A stretch of 64,000 nt of DNA, taken from Cryomorphaceae bacterium (GTDB lineage Bacteria; Bacteroidota; Bacteroidia; Flavobacteriales; UBA7430). The notes under the pieces are model-generated. The model searched no databases. It had not been told where the DNA came from and was given only the letters and a program-made list of their open reading frames with translations. Where the stretch lies: assembly GCA_019649675.1 (NCBI GenBank), contig BOWN01000003.1, positions 1 to 64,000 on the forward strand, given 5' to 3'. The position numbers and the translations under genes are program-made. The stretch's first letter is position 1. The number at the start of each line of letters is the position of its first letter. Below, piece after piece: positions 1 through 9,577 of the stretch.

Positions 1-546
1 TTCCCCATTTTATTTATTAAAGCTCATATTTGCCCCCACCAACCTATAGCTCAAAAGGGTTTTTTTGCAGCCCTTCTTTTAAAATTCAGGATTAGAAACT
101 ATATCAAATGATAGGTTGGAGTTTCTTTTTTTTAATTCTGACTCAACAACACTTCTTACTTTGTCAGCGGTGCCAACTGGAACGGTAGACTTGTCAACTA
201 TAATTATGTTGTCTTGCATTTTTTCACCAATCTCTTTTGCAACAGATAGGACATATTTTAAATCAGCAGAGCCATCCGCCCCCATTGGAGTGCCAACAGC
301 TATAAAAACAATCTCAGCACCCTTAATTCCTGACTCAAGATTCGTAGTAAAGTTGATGTTTTCTTTTTTGATGTTTTCCTTTACCATCTTTGATAAACCG
401 GGTTCATATATTGGTATAACACCTTCTTTTAAGTTATTGATTTTTATTATGTCTTTGTCAACGCAACTAACATAGTTTCCCATTTCTGCGAAGCAAGCCC
501 CAGCAACTAAACCAACATATCCTGACCCAACGATTGTTATGTTCAT
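1..546 (-). CDS. ugd: UDP-glucose 6-dehydrogenase, N-terminal part, cut by window edge
   Basis: Oxidises UDP-glucose to UDP-glucuronate with two NAD, a cytoplasmic precursor step for capsule or exopolysaccharide. The protein opens with a Rossmann motif (GSGYVGLVAGACFAE, residues 7-21), followed by family blocks IYEPGL, VGTPMGADGSAD and DKSTVPVGTADKVR, and reaches NPEF near residue 155. The frame then stops at about 79, but the next bases read LKEG in another frame, which is the expected continuation. This is a one-base indel in a T run. About two thirds of the gene lies beyond the left edge. It is the last visible gene of the minus-strand sugar block. The N-terminus fits Ugd better than the WbpA subgroup, although the neighbours are wbpB/E/D homologues. 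Confidence 0.85.
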
Positions 547-564
547 AATAGATTATTTTATAAA

Positions 565-993
565 TTACTTAAGTAACCAGCTTGATGACTGAATTTTATT
601 ACCTAAACCATCAATAAGTTTTATGCCTAATTTATCGCAAATATCTTTTTCTGGAATAGTATTATTATTTTGATCACCCCCGTTTGCAAAGCATAATTCG
701 AATTCTGAACCAAATTCATTAAATATTTTTTCAATAGTGTTACAAACAGTTTTATTTTCGTCTATTGATAGAAATACTTTATCAACTGCTTTTATGTTAT
801 TAACAATTATTAATCTTTCAGTTTCATCTTGAAAGGGTTTACTCCCTTTTAGAGATCTTTGATAGTCCGAATTTACAATTACAAACAACTCATCTGCCAA
901 ATTTTTAGCTTTTTGAAAGTACTCAATATGTCCTTTATGAATAGGATTAAAATATCCACTAACTATAATTGCAGTTTTAATTTTTTGCGACAT
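565..993 (-). CDS. Cytidylyltransferase-like nucleotidyltransferase
   Basis: A 142-residue protein of the HxGH nucleotidyltransferase superfamily. SGYFNPIHKGHIEYF near the N-terminus carries the nucleotide-binding HxGH motif, followed by the typical FVIVNSD strand and a late GGDQ segment. Such proteins transfer CMP or AMP to a small phosphorylated substrate (glycerol phosphate or heptose phosphate, for example); the substrate cannot be read from sequence. I chose the start MSQKIK at 993 because the 15 residues upstream lie inside the preceding gene and are not family-like. It overlaps the end of the wbpB homologue by about 17 bases, suggesting translational coupling and a role in the same surface-sugar pathway. 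Confidence 0.72.
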   Translation of the reverse strand: MSQKIKTAIIVSGYFNPIHKGHIEYFQKAKNLADELFVIVNSDYQRSLKGSKPFQDETERLIIVNNIKAVDKVFLSIDENKTVCNTIEKIFNEFGSEFELCFANGGDQNNNTIPEKDICDKLGIKLIDGLGNKIQSSSWLLK

Positions 994-1951
994 TATGTTT
1001 TTGATTAAATGGATGAATAGATGTCTTATTTTTTGCAAATGGATGATAATCTCCCTTTAATCCAATTGGTTTCTGATTTCTAATCTCATGGGTTATTTTT
1101 ACTCCTAATTTGCTGTCTTCTAATGTGTGCCCTTTATTATCAAGAATGTTTTTATATTCTAGACAATGCAGATCACTAAATCCATCAGTGAAATTTATTA
1201 CCTCATTATTTATTTCCATTACTCTGTAAGTTCGCTGTTTTTTCTTTTTTATTTCATCAGGTAAGAGAGCTTCATTAATTGATAAAAACCAACGAACTCT
1301 TGCCTTTTTGAAGACCAATAATCCCGACGCCCGGTCATGATTATTTAAATGAACAATGTTCTCTTTAGGCTCTCCGAACACCCAACATAACATATCAAAA
1401 AGGTGTATTCCAATATTTGTTGAAATGCCTCCCGATTTTTCATCAAAACCTTTCCAAGAAGCGAAATACCAATTACCTCTTGCACTAATATAATTCAAAT
1501 CTATATCATATGTAGCATCAGAATTACTATTATCTACTTTTTCTTTGAGAGAAATTATCTTTGGGTGAAGTCTTAGCTGTAAAATAGTCCAAATCGATTT
1601 CCAGTTTTTTCTCTGAACCCTTTCTAACATATCTATGTTCCATGGATTCAATACAACAGGTTTTCACAATCGCATCAGCACCCCACCTCAAGTACAGATT
1701 TGATATGATATCGTGAGATAGTTAGGTGAGCATATTGAGATGTAATCTAAAGCTTTGATTAGTTGTTAATTGTCAATATATCTGTCAAATCTTTCAAATT
1801 CGTGAAAATGCTGCTTTAGGGAAAAAGAGTCTAAATAACCAACATTATCATGAGGGTCAACTGCAGCCAAAAGTTATTCCCAGTTTTTTTATTGCACTTA
1901 CATGTTTTGGAGCTATGTATCCTGCAACTCAATTATACCAAATCTTTTCAT
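977..1951 (-). CDS. wbpB: WbpB/WlbA-type UDP-sugar 3-dehydrogenase (frameshifted)
   Basis: Gfo/Idh/MocA oxidoreductase that oxidises C3 of a UDP-N-acetyl-glucuronate so the next enzyme can aminate it. The intact part (977-1651) holds NYISARGNWYFASWKG, EKSGGISTNIGIHLFDML and a C-terminus ending at NQKHNVAKN, as in WlbA/WbpB. Upstream, in shifted frames, one can read AGYIAPKHV, DPHDNVGYLDSF, SICSPNYL and KPVVLNPWNIDM, which restore the nucleotide-binding half back to an ATG at 1951. At least four indels break the frame. The ATG overlaps the stop of the aminotransferase gene (ATGA), as expected of an operon. No paralogue is visible, so I attribute the breaks to sequencing error and not to decay. 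Confidence 0.8.
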
Positions 1952-3028
1952 ATAATTATCTGTAGCTCTTTTACTATATAATTTATTTCATCATCACTTA
2001 TATATGGGTTCATTGGTAGTGAGATGATATTATTTGACACCCTTTCTGATATAGGAAAGTCACCTTTTTATATCCTAAATATTCAAAAAATTTTTGAAGA
2101 TGAAGTGGTTTTGGGTAATGAATGGCTGTCGGTATATTTTTATCACGTAACTTTTTTGCACGATTTCTATTTTTGACCTGAATAGAATACTGAGCCCATA
2201 CTGATTTTTGTTGGGATTAATAATAGGTGTTTGAATATGATTTTTAGTAGTTCAGGTATTTATTTGCTACTCGTTGTCTGTTTTTTATGTCATCGTTGTA
2301 ATAATCTATTTTCACATTAAGAATAGCAGCTTGTAATGTATCCATTCTAGCTCCTAATCCAATGAAACTATGCTCATATCGTTTAATTTGTCCGTGAAGT
2401 CTTATACTGGCCATTTTTTTATGAAGTGTTTCATCATTAGTGAAAACAGCACCACCATCTCCAAAACAACCGAGAGGTTTTGACGGGAAAAAGAAGTACA
2501 GGCAAGTTTAGAAATGCTACAACTCTTTTTCCATGGTAAGTTGCACCAAAACTTTGAGCAGCGTCTTCAATTATTGAAAGGTTATACTTTTTGCAATTAA
2601 GTTAAAGTTCATTCATATCAGCAACTTGTCCAAACAAAGAAACCCCAATTATAGCTTTGGTGTTTTTAGTTATTTTGTCTTCAATTTTTTTGTGTCAATG
2701 TTATATGTGTCTTCTTTAATATCAACAAATACAGGTTTGCGCCAGTAAAGCTATAGTTTCAGCAGTAGATATAAATGTAAAGGGCGACGTAATTACTTCA
2801 TCACCATTTTTTATGTCAAGAGACATTAATGCAAGTAATAAGGCGTCAGTTCCAGAAGAGCATGTTAGTGCATGACTAGAACCAGTATAACTGGCAACTT
2901 ATCCTCAAAAACCTGAATTTCAGGACCCATAATATAACTAGCGCTTGAAATAACGTCATGAATGGCCTTATTAAATTCTCTTTATGCCTGTCATAGGCAA
3001 CTCTTAAGTTAGCAAAGTCAATTTTCAA
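1948..3028 (-). CDS. wbpE: DegT/DnrJ/EryC1 (WbpE-type) sugar aminotransferase (frameshifted)
   Basis: PLP-dependent aminotransferase expected to aminate the 3-keto UDP-sugar made by the adjacent dehydrogenase. Translating all three minus-strand frames gives the family blocks in order: KIDFANLRVAYDRHKE at the N-terminus, a GPE segment, AIIGVSLFGQVADMNE, FFPSKPLGCFGDGGA (PLP-lysine region), HGQIKRYEHSFIGLGARMD, and a C-terminus with PKPLHLQKFF and ISLPMNPYISDDEI. The start codon appears to be TTG at 3028, because the homologous first residues follow it directly; a miscalled ATG is possible. At least five frame breaks. It lies 5 bases after the acetyltransferase gene and overlaps the wbpB homologue by 4 bases. 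Confidence 0.78.
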
Positions 3029-3033
3029 GGATT

Positions 3034-3616
3034 TTATTTTATTAATTTAACAGAATTCTTTTCTAAGAAATATTTTTGTTTAGTGACATTACAAATAGCA
3101 ATTTTTTTTGAATCAAATTTAATTTATTTCCATATTTACTCACCCACCCACTTGTCTTGATGGATTACCCATAACAAGCGCATATGGCAATACATCCTTT
3201 TGTTACAACTGAACCAGCAGCAATAAAAGAATATTCGCCAAGAGAAATTCCACAAATTATAGTTGCATTTGCTCCAATAGTGCTACCCTCCTTAACTTGA
3301 GTTTTCCTAATTCGGATCGTCTATTAATTTCAGATCTAGGATTAATAACATTTGTAAAGACTACAGACGGGCCAATGAAGACATTTTTTCGCAAGTAACC
3401 CCATCAAAGAGGCTTACATTATTTTGAATCTTTGTATTGTCTCCAACAACAACATTTGAAGAAATGAATACATTTTGACCTAATGTGCAATTTTTACCAA
3501 TTATACAATTAGGCATAACATGAGAAAAGTGCCATATTTTGTGCCTTTCCAATTTGGCATGGGAGTCTATAATACTAGTTTCGTGACAAAATATGAAGTT
3601 TTCGCTTTAAAGTCAT
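3034..3616 (-). CDS. wbpD: WbpD-type sugar N-acetyltransferase, left-handed beta-helix (frameshifted)
   Basis: Acetyl-CoA-dependent N-acetyltransferase expected to acetylate the 3-amino group of the UDP-uronic sugar. The reconstructed protein starts near 3616, reads HETSIIDSHAKLERHKIWHF, then hexapeptide repeats (IGKNCTLGQNVFISSNVVVG), FDGVTCEKNVFIGPSVVFT, NPRSEINRRSEF, and GEYSFIAAGSVVTKG, and ends with YFLEKNSVKLIK at 3034. These are the characteristic blocks of WbpD/WlbB. Only 3361-3552 is open without a break. It is first of the three wbp-like genes in transcription order (D, E, B), only 5 bases from wbpE. Product pathway by family knowledge: a UDP-2,3-diacetamido-2,3-dideoxy-uronic acid for O-antigen or capsule. 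Confidence 0.75.
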
Positions 3617-3667
3617 TCTCAAAGGTAATTAAAGAATCTTATTGATTTAATAGAATTATATTAAAGT

Positions 3668-4470
3668 TTATTTTTTATAATTCGTTCTTTTTTGAACAAT
3701 AAACCAATTATTAGTTAATTCTTTCGATTATAAATCATTTCTTGTTTTGTTTTTAAATCAGTTAATTTGCAGCCTGCAAATTTGCATATTGCATGTCCAG
3801 CGCTGTATCCCATTCCATTGTTGGAGCAAATCTTGGATAACAATCGCTTTTCCTCTGCTACTAAACAAAGTTTTAAAGAACTTCCCATAGACATGAATTT
3901 AACTTTTCCATGTTTTGCTTTTTAGATTTTCAATGTAGCCTCTGTTTCTTTCGATAAATGTGAGCGACTTACTAAAACGGTAAATGTCTCAAATTTATTA
4001 TAATAGGAAGAGTTTGGCCTTAGATAAAATATCTTCAAGTTGAAAAAGTCAAAATTAACGATTGACTTAAATGACCCTACGTTTTTTCAGAAAAGTAGAT
4101 TACTCCCGATGTGGAGCAAAACAACACCTATGACAGGCGTATTTTTTCAACAAGTGCAATGTTAACAGTAAACTTTTCCATTGCGCCTTTAAAAAATTCT
4201 TTTGGTTCCATCTATCGGATCACAATCCAAAGCTTATCCAATATTTTTCGGTTTCGTATGGAATGCCTTGCCCTCTTCTGAAAGAATGGGGATTTTACTT
4301 TCTTGTAAAATAGAAGATATAATTCTGTGGCAGCCTTATCAGCTATTGTTAAGGGAGAGTTGTCATTCTTTCTGTTCTATTTCAAAATCTCCGAGTTTGG
4401 GAAATGGTTAAATTTCTTTACTAGGGTTCAAAGCAGCTTTTATTGCAAGTTGTGTGAGCTCAGAAATCAT
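3668..4470 (-). CDS. cysQ: 3'(2'),5'-bisphosphate nucleotidase CysQ (frameshifted)
   Basis: Inositol-monophosphatase-family enzyme that removes the 3'-phosphate of PAP, the by-product of sulfotransferases and PAPS reductase. The reconstructed N-terminus MISELTQLAIKAAL begins at 4470, with ADKAATELISSIL and PILSEEGKAFH following in shifted frames. Near the C-terminus YPRFAPTMEWDTA and then AGHAICKFAGCKLTDLKTK read through after one shift, ending LTNNWFIVQKRTNYKK. The EWDTAAGHA block is a metal/substrate segment of the family. About 267 residues, usual for CysQ. It directly follows cysN (6-base gap), which fits the PAPS context. Frame breaks are dense and the middle of the protein is poorly readable. 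Confidence 0.78.
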
Positions 4471-4475
4471 ATTAA

Positions 4476-5737
4476 TTAACTCTTGTTCAGAATCATCCCA
4501 GCACCAATGGTTTCATTTGTTTGTTCATCAATTAAGATGATACTACCCGTATGGCGGTTTCTATTGTATGAATCAACAAAAAGCGGTTTGGGTGTTCGAA
4601 TAGAAACACGCGCAATGTCATTCATTTCTATTTTTTCGATGTTTCTCTATACGATGAAGGGTGTTGATATTAATTTTGTATTTGATTTCTTTAATCATTG
4701 AAATACACTCATTGGTGGTATGCTTTACAAAAACTTTGTTCTTTTGCAGACAGGTTTTTCACTCATCCATGTGATGAGTACATCCAAGTCTTGAGTTACT
4801 TCTGGGCTATTGTTCTCTCGAACAATCATATCCCTCGGCTAATGTCAATTTCATCAGTTAACCTGATTGATACTGACATAGGCGAAAACGCTTCTTTAAC
4901 TTCAACTCCGTTAAGTTCTATTGCTTTAATATGAGTTGAAAAGCCTGAAGGTAAAATTTTAACCTTGTCACCCGCCTTAAAGACACCCCCCTCAATTCGG
5001 CCCGCATAGCCTCTATAATCTTGATGATCTCTCGTATGAGGTCTAATAACAGATTGGACTGGGAAACGACAATCGACATGATTGTAGTCGCTTGCAATAT
5101 GAACATTCTCAAGAAGGTACATTAAAGTACTACCTTCGTACCAGAGCATATTTTTTGATCTATTTACCACATTATCTCCGTCTAGAGCTGAGATTGGAAT
5201 GAACTGAATATCCTTAATATTAAGTTTGATGAGAATGCTTAAAATCTTGAACAATTTTTTCATAGGCTTCTTTTTATATTCAATCAAATCCATTTTGTTC
5301 ACGCAAACAATTGCGTGAGGAATTTGAAGTAAGGATGCAATAAAAGCATGTCGGTGGGTTTGTTCAAGAAGCCCTTTACGAGCATCAATTAGTATGATTG
5401 CTAAATTTGCAGTTGATGCTCCAGTAACCATATTTCTTGTGTATTGAATATGGCCCGGTGTATCAGCAATAATAAATTTACGTTTTGGAGTGGCAAAATA
5501 TCGGTATGCGACATCAATAGTTATTCCTTGTTCTCTTTCGGATTTTAGTCCATCGGTTAAAAGAGATAAATCGACATAGTCAAAGCCTTTATTGTGGCTT
5601 GATTGTTCTACAGCTTCAAGTTGATCTTGGAAAATAGACTTACTATCGTAAAGTAATCGGCCAATGAGAGTACTTTTTCCATCGTCAACACTTCCTGCTG
5701 TAGTAAATCTTAGTAGCTGCGTATTTTTGAGATCCAT
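4476..5737 (-). CDS. cysN: Sulfate adenylyltransferase large subunit CysN (C-terminal frameshifts)
   Basis: GTPase subunit of ATP sulfurylase, which makes adenylyl sulfate from ATP and sulfate. The first 303 residues are open: G1 GSVDDGKSTLIGRL (residues 15-28), GITIDVAYRYF (switch I), DTPGHIQYTRNM (G3) and NKMDLI (G4). The beta-barrel part QSVIRPHTRDHQDYRGYAGR follows. The frame breaks near 4826, but EVTQDLDVLITWMSEKP and ARVSIRTPKPLFVDSYNRNRH continue in shifted frames to a stop at 4476. A total of about 420 residues matches the family without a fused kinase domain. It follows cysD by 13 bases and forms the heterodimer with it. Confidence 0.9.
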
Positions 5738-5750
5738 TTTAATCTATAAT

Positions 5751-6659
5751 TTAAAATAATTTTGAAGTAACCGGCTTTTTGCGGTCTTCCATTGCTGTTT
5801 CACCTCTTTTATCATCAGCTCTAGTACCTCTTTCTGTTGTTCTTGTAGTTGAAATTTCGGCAATGATTTTTTCTACTGTATCTGCTTCAGAGTAAACCGC
5901 CCCAGTAATAGGCATGTCTCCACAGGTTCTATAACGTATAGTTTTTTCAGTAATTTTTTCCCCATCTTTTAAGTTAATGTATTTAGATGCAGCCAAAATA
6001 ACGCCATCTCTTTCGATACATTTACGTTTGTGTGAGAAATAGAGTGAAGGTAAATCAATTTTCTCCAATTTAATATATTCCCAAACATCCATTTCTGTCC
6101 AATTAGATATTGGAAATACTCTAAAATGTTCCCCATTATTTTTTTTACCATTAAATAGATTCCACAATTCAGGTCTTTGGTTTTTAGGGTCCCATTGCCC
6201 AAATTCATCGCGATGTGAAAAGAAACGTTCTTTTGCTCTAGCTTTTCTTCATCTCTTCTAGCACCCCCATAGCTGCATCTATTTTGTATTTTTCTATGTA
6301 TCTAGAAGTGTAACAATTTGCAAGAGTTTCTTGGAGGCATTTATTCCAGTCTCTTCTTTTACCATTCCTTTATCGATGGCTTCTTGAACAGAGCCTACGT
6401 AAGAGTTACACCCAAATCATTTACTAAACGGTCTCTAAATTCAATTGTTTCAGGAAAATTATGTCCTGTGTCAATATGAATTAAAGGAAAAGGAATTCTG
6501 GCTGGATAGAAAGCTTTTTAGCCAGATGTGTCATCAAAATGGAGTCTTTTCCTCCCGAAAACAAAGTGCAGGCTTTTCAAATTGTGCAGCCACTTCTCTA
6601 ATTACAAATATAGCCTCGGACTCGAGTTCTCTTAAGTGGTTTATGGTATAATTACTCAT
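5751..6659 (-). CDS. cysD: Sulfate adenylyltransferase small subunit CysD (N-terminal frameshifts)
   Basis: Catalytic PAPS-reductase-like subunit of ATP sulfurylase. The C-terminal 138 residues are intact: [51 protein letters not shown] and the terminal [19 protein letters not shown], all diagnostic of CysD. The N-terminus [20 protein letters not shown] begins at 6659 and reads [12 protein letters not shown] before the first of several frame breaks around 6200-6560, where the PP-loop segment lies. Length about 302 residues, normal for CysD. The start overlaps the end of cysC by 8 bases, so the genes are probably co-translated. Confidence 0.88.
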
Positions 6660-7245
6660 TCTGAAGGATCAGTTTTGGGTTGATAAAGTTAATAATTTGT
6701 TTTGTGGCATCAATTATAGTTACTTCCTCTGTATTTATTTGAATATCTGGATGTAAAGGAGATTCATAGGGCGCAGAGATCCAGTCATATTTTTAATTTC
6801 GCCCTTTCTGGCTTTTGTATAGCCCTTTACATCTCTGCGTTCACATTCTTTAATGGATGTTTTATGTATACCTCAACCATATTATCATCACCTACAATCT
6901 TTCGAACATGGTCCCGGTCGTTTCTATAGGGAGATACAAATGCCGCTAATACTACAAGCCCAGCATCTATCATTAAGTGGGCTGTTTCGGCTATTCTTCT
7001 AATGTTTTCTTTACGATCTTTTGGGCTAAAAGATAAATCGCTGTTTAATCCTTTTCGAATATTGTCTCCATCTAAAGTGTAAGTGTGAATACTATTTTTG
7101 TGTAACTCTTGTTCAACACAATTGGCTATGGTTGATTTACCTGAGCCAGAAAGCCCAGTAAACCAAAGAAGAGTGATTGGTGTTGCTTTAGTTTTTTTCT
7201 AGAATCTCATTACTGAATATGAATGTTTAACGATGTTTTTTTCAT
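6652..7245 (-). CDS. cysC: Adenylylsulfate kinase CysC (frameshifted)
   Basis: Phosphorylates adenylyl sulfate at 3' to give PAPS, the donor for sulfotransferases. Visible blocks are the P-loop [77 protein letters not shown] and [14 protein letters not shown], ending [11 protein letters not shown]. Three or more indels split the frame. The conventional start would be near 7245, yet the frame is also open upstream into the DUF2061 segment, through [10 protein letters not shown] with no stop and no need for a start codon here. Whether the kinase is separate or fused to the membrane domain is discussed as a finding. Confidence 0.85.
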
Positions 7246-7699
7246 ATGATATGTTCTTAGCAATTGATCTAAGTTTTCCTAAAGGTAAAATAAGCCAAAT
7301 TCGTTCGTGCATGTAATATAAGAGACTTTTAGTGAAAACTTCAATTCCTGCAATATAAAGTGCAGTTGATCTTTGTATTTAGTATTTCGCCAGCAACGAA
7401 AAAGTGATAACAGTTGCAATGACCCTCCAAGAAGAGTTTTAAATAAAGTTTTAGTTACCCAAAACGTTTTTCAAATTGAATCGAAAGCCAGATTCTCTCT
7501 GAATGAAGTAAGCGATAAATTTTATCAAGAACTCCAGGAATCCGATTGCTAGTGCATTTCCAAAACTACAATCTCCTATAATACAGGTTACAAGTAGAAC
7601 GATTAGAATTGTATCCGAAATAGCAATGATCCGCCAAGAAAAGCTTTTGAGAAGGCTTTTCAATACAGATTCGTTCGTATACTTTTTCACACTTGTCAT
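7246..7699 (-). CDS. Tandem DUF2061 membrane protein, possibly fused to CysC
   Basis: Two DUF2061 domains in a row. The first (7451-7699) reads LLKSFSWRIIAISDT, a hydrophobic stretch, and EFLIKFIAYFIQRESGF. After a frame break near 7450 the second reads LFKT, SWRVIATVITF, GIEVFTKSLLYYMHERIW and continues [20 protein letters not shown] into the APS kinase N-terminus. The SWRxxA and (F/Y)xxQRE or YxHERIW ends are the family signature. Each domain has two predicted membrane helices. Function of DUF2061 is unknown. It heads the cys block, so a role in sulfate uptake or in anchoring the kinase at the membrane is possible but only inferred from position. Confidence 0.72.
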
Positions 7700-7851
7700 T
7701 AATTCCAGGATAAGGGTATTTTAGGGTTTATCGAAAAATTAAATCCATTTTATGGCGTCTAATTTAAGAGTATTAAGTGAATGAATAAAATAGAAAGCCT
7801 ATCCAATTAAAGCTCTAGTACTAGAAAAGTCAATATTTAGGTCATTTTCTA

Positions 7852-7859
7852 TATCTTTG
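7852..7859 (+). promoter_or_regulatory. Bacteroidota -7 promoter box upstream of sodA
   Basis: TATCTTTG matches the TAnnTTTG -7 consensus of Bacteroidota sigma factors and lies 30 bases before the chosen sodA ATG. No convincing -33 TTG is seen at the usual distance, so support rests on the -7 box and position. Confidence 0.45.
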
Positions 7860-7889
7860 TTCTATACATTTAACTTAAAATTTAAAATA

Positions 7890-8492
7890 ATGTCATTTAA
7901 ACTACCAGAATTACCTTTTGCTCACGATGCCTTAGAGCCCCATATAGATGCTCGCACCATGGAGATTCACCACGGAAAGCATCATGCTGGTTATACCAAT
8001 AAATTAAATGCTGCTATAGAAGGAACAGATTTAGAAGGAAAGTCTATTGAAGATATTTTAACGTCTGGAACATTATCTGTTGGTGTTCGCAACAATGGTG
8101 GTGGGTATTTTAATCACTGCATGTTTTGGGATGTGATGTCTCCAAATGGTGGTGGTTCACCAGAAGGAGATTTAGCTTCGGCTATTGATCGAGATTTCGG
8201 ATCTTTAGAAGCTTTTAAAGAAGCATTTTCTAATGCGGCTGCAACACGATTTGGCTCAGGCTGGGCTTGGTTGTGTGTTAAGAATGGTAAATTAGAAGTT
8301 TGTTCTACAGCCAATCAAGACAACCCTCTTATGAAAGGTGTTGACTGTGATGGAACCCCAATAATGGGCATCGATGTATGGGAGCACGCATATTACTTGA
8401 ATTATCAAAATCGCAGGCCAGATTATATAAACGCATTTTTTAATGTGATTAATTGGGAAAAAGTAGCGGCAAATTATGCAGCAGCAGTTTAA
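7890..8492 (+). CDS. sodA: Superoxide dismutase, Mn/Fe family (Mn-type signature)
   Basis: Cytoplasmic dismutation of superoxide to peroxide and oxygen. A 200-residue protein of standard length. Metal ligands are visible as the His of [12 protein letters not shown], the His of YFNHCMFW, and the Asp and His of DVWEHAYY. The second-shell residue is the Gln in ANQDNPLM and the active-site loop reads NNGGGYFNH; both favour the Mn-type over the Fe-type, although cambialistic enzymes occur in this phylum. I start at MSFKLPEL because the 11 residues upstream are AT-rich leader and precede the conserved [16 protein letters not shown]. Monocistronic, with a terminator right after the stop. Sequence is intact. 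Confidence 0.95.
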   Translation: MSFKLPELPFAHDALEPHIDARTMEIHHGKHHAGYTNKLNAAIEGTDLEGKSIEDILTSGTLSVGVRNNGGGYFNHCMFWDVMSPNGGGSPEGDLASAIDRDFGSLEAFKEAFSNAAATRFGSGWAWLCVKNGKLEVCSTANQDNPLMKGVDCDGTPIMGIDVWEHAYYLNYQNRRPDYINAFFNVINWEKVAANYAAAV

Positions 8493-8514
8493 ATCACATA
8501 GATAATCTTTATTT

Positions 8515-8541
8515 AAAGACCGCTATAAGCGGTCTTTTTTT
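8515..8541 (+). terminator. Intrinsic terminator after sodA
   Basis: Perfect 10-bp stem AAAGACCGCT / AGCGGTCTTT with a 3-base loop followed by a T run. It begins 22 bases after the sodA stop and also lies at the end of the convergent T9SS gene, so it may work in both directions. Confidence 0.9.
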
Positions 8542-9577
8542 ATTTCAAGACCTCTAAGCGTTTGCTTTTTCTTTCTCCACCCGTTGATATTTGGTAAAGG
8601 TAGGTTCCTGCCGACAGTCCACTTATGTCTATATTAAATTCGTGATAACCCTTCGTATAAAATCCATTTGAAATTGTTTGAATGTGGGTTCCAATAATGT
8701 CGAAAAGGTTTAATTGGATTTTAGCATCATCTTCTAAATATATGCGGATGAGTGTTTCATTGGCCGCAGGATTTGGAATGGCATCAAATAATTGGAAATT
8801 TTTAGAGGCTTCATATATTGAAACAGATTCTGCTGTGATGATTTGATTTTTTAAATATGTGTTTTCGCCAGGATGTTTTATTTTAATGTTGTTGAGTGTC
8901 TGAGAAGTAGAACTCCATAACTTAATGTGCCACTGTTCACTAATGTATAGACCGTCTTTATATGTAGTAGTTTCATCGTCTCCCCAAAAACAAATTACGG
9001 TATTAGGTAAGGTTACTTTAGAAGACCCAACCATTTTTCCTTCTGCATCGTATGCATATATTTCATCACCATTTTTAACATTTAGAGACCAAGCTTCTTC
9101 TGGAATTAAAAGATGCATGTTAGATCCTGTATTTAAGTTGAAGTCAATATTTTCAGTTTTATTTTCAATTTTTTGTTGTTCTGAAATTCGATAATCAGAA
9201 TCGTTAGATATGTAATGAAGCTCAGTAGGTGAATGCGCTTTTAATTGATATCCTTGGCCTACTTGAAAGTCCCCAATCCCATTAAAATTCCAATTAGGCA
9301 GATAGGCGTTACCCATGTAATCTTTTACGATGATTAATGTTTCTGAAATATCTTCTAAAACAAGCTCAGCATTTGCACTATTTTCTCTTAAATAAGAAAT
9401 AATATTCCAGCCTTGTTGTATTGGAATGCTTGCATTTTCTGGTGCAATTAATTGACCTTCTACAGTGAGCGTACAGTTTGTATTTACTTTAATTTGATAC
9501 CCCTCTAGATTATTTAGATCTCCAATACCATTAAAATCCCAATCTGGAAGATAAGCTGCCCAAATAGTTTTTAGCAA
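8540..9577 (-). CDS. C-terminal part of a large T9SS-secreted beta-propeller protein
   Basis: Last third of a gene that runs from 12926 to 8540 with frame breaks. This piece holds most of two consecutive 'GWN...FNGIGD' modules (each about 75 residues: WNxx[29 protein letters not shown]). An Ig-like segment with FWGDDETTTYKDGLYIS follows. It ends in a textbook T9SS type A sorting domain: AIPNPAANETLIRIYLED, LNLFDIIGTHIQTI, DISGLSAGTYLYQI, ending KRLEVLK. The sorting domain directs export across the outer membrane by the gliding/T9SS machinery and is usually cleaved. It overlaps the middle fragment by 47 bases in another frame, showing a single indel near 9550. Confidence 0.85.
   Translation of the reverse strand: MLKTIWAAYLPDWDFNGIGDLNNLEGYQIKVNTNCTLTVEGQLIAPENASIPIQQGWNIISYLRENSANAELVLEDISETLIIVKDYMGNAYLPNWNFNGIGDFQVGQGYQLKAHSPTELHYISNDSDYRISEQQKIENKTENIDFNLNTGSNMHLLIPEEAWSLNVKNGDEIYAYDAEGKMVGSSKVTLPNTVICFWGDDETTTYKDGLYISEQWHIKLWSSTSQTLNNIKIKHPGENTYLKNQIITAESVSIYEASKNFQLFDAIPNPAANETLIRIYLEDDAKIQLNLFDIIGTHIQTISNGFYTKGYHEFNIDISGLSAGTYLYQISTGGERKSKRLEVLK

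Noticed and set aside
116-475. Plus-strand frame of 119 residues
   Set aside because: Antisense to the ugd coding sequence, with no family features.
1948-3616. True pseudogenes for wbpE and wbpD
   Set aside because: All family blocks are present in order and the breaks are single-base changes like those in essential genes elsewhere in the window, so sequence error is the simpler explanation.
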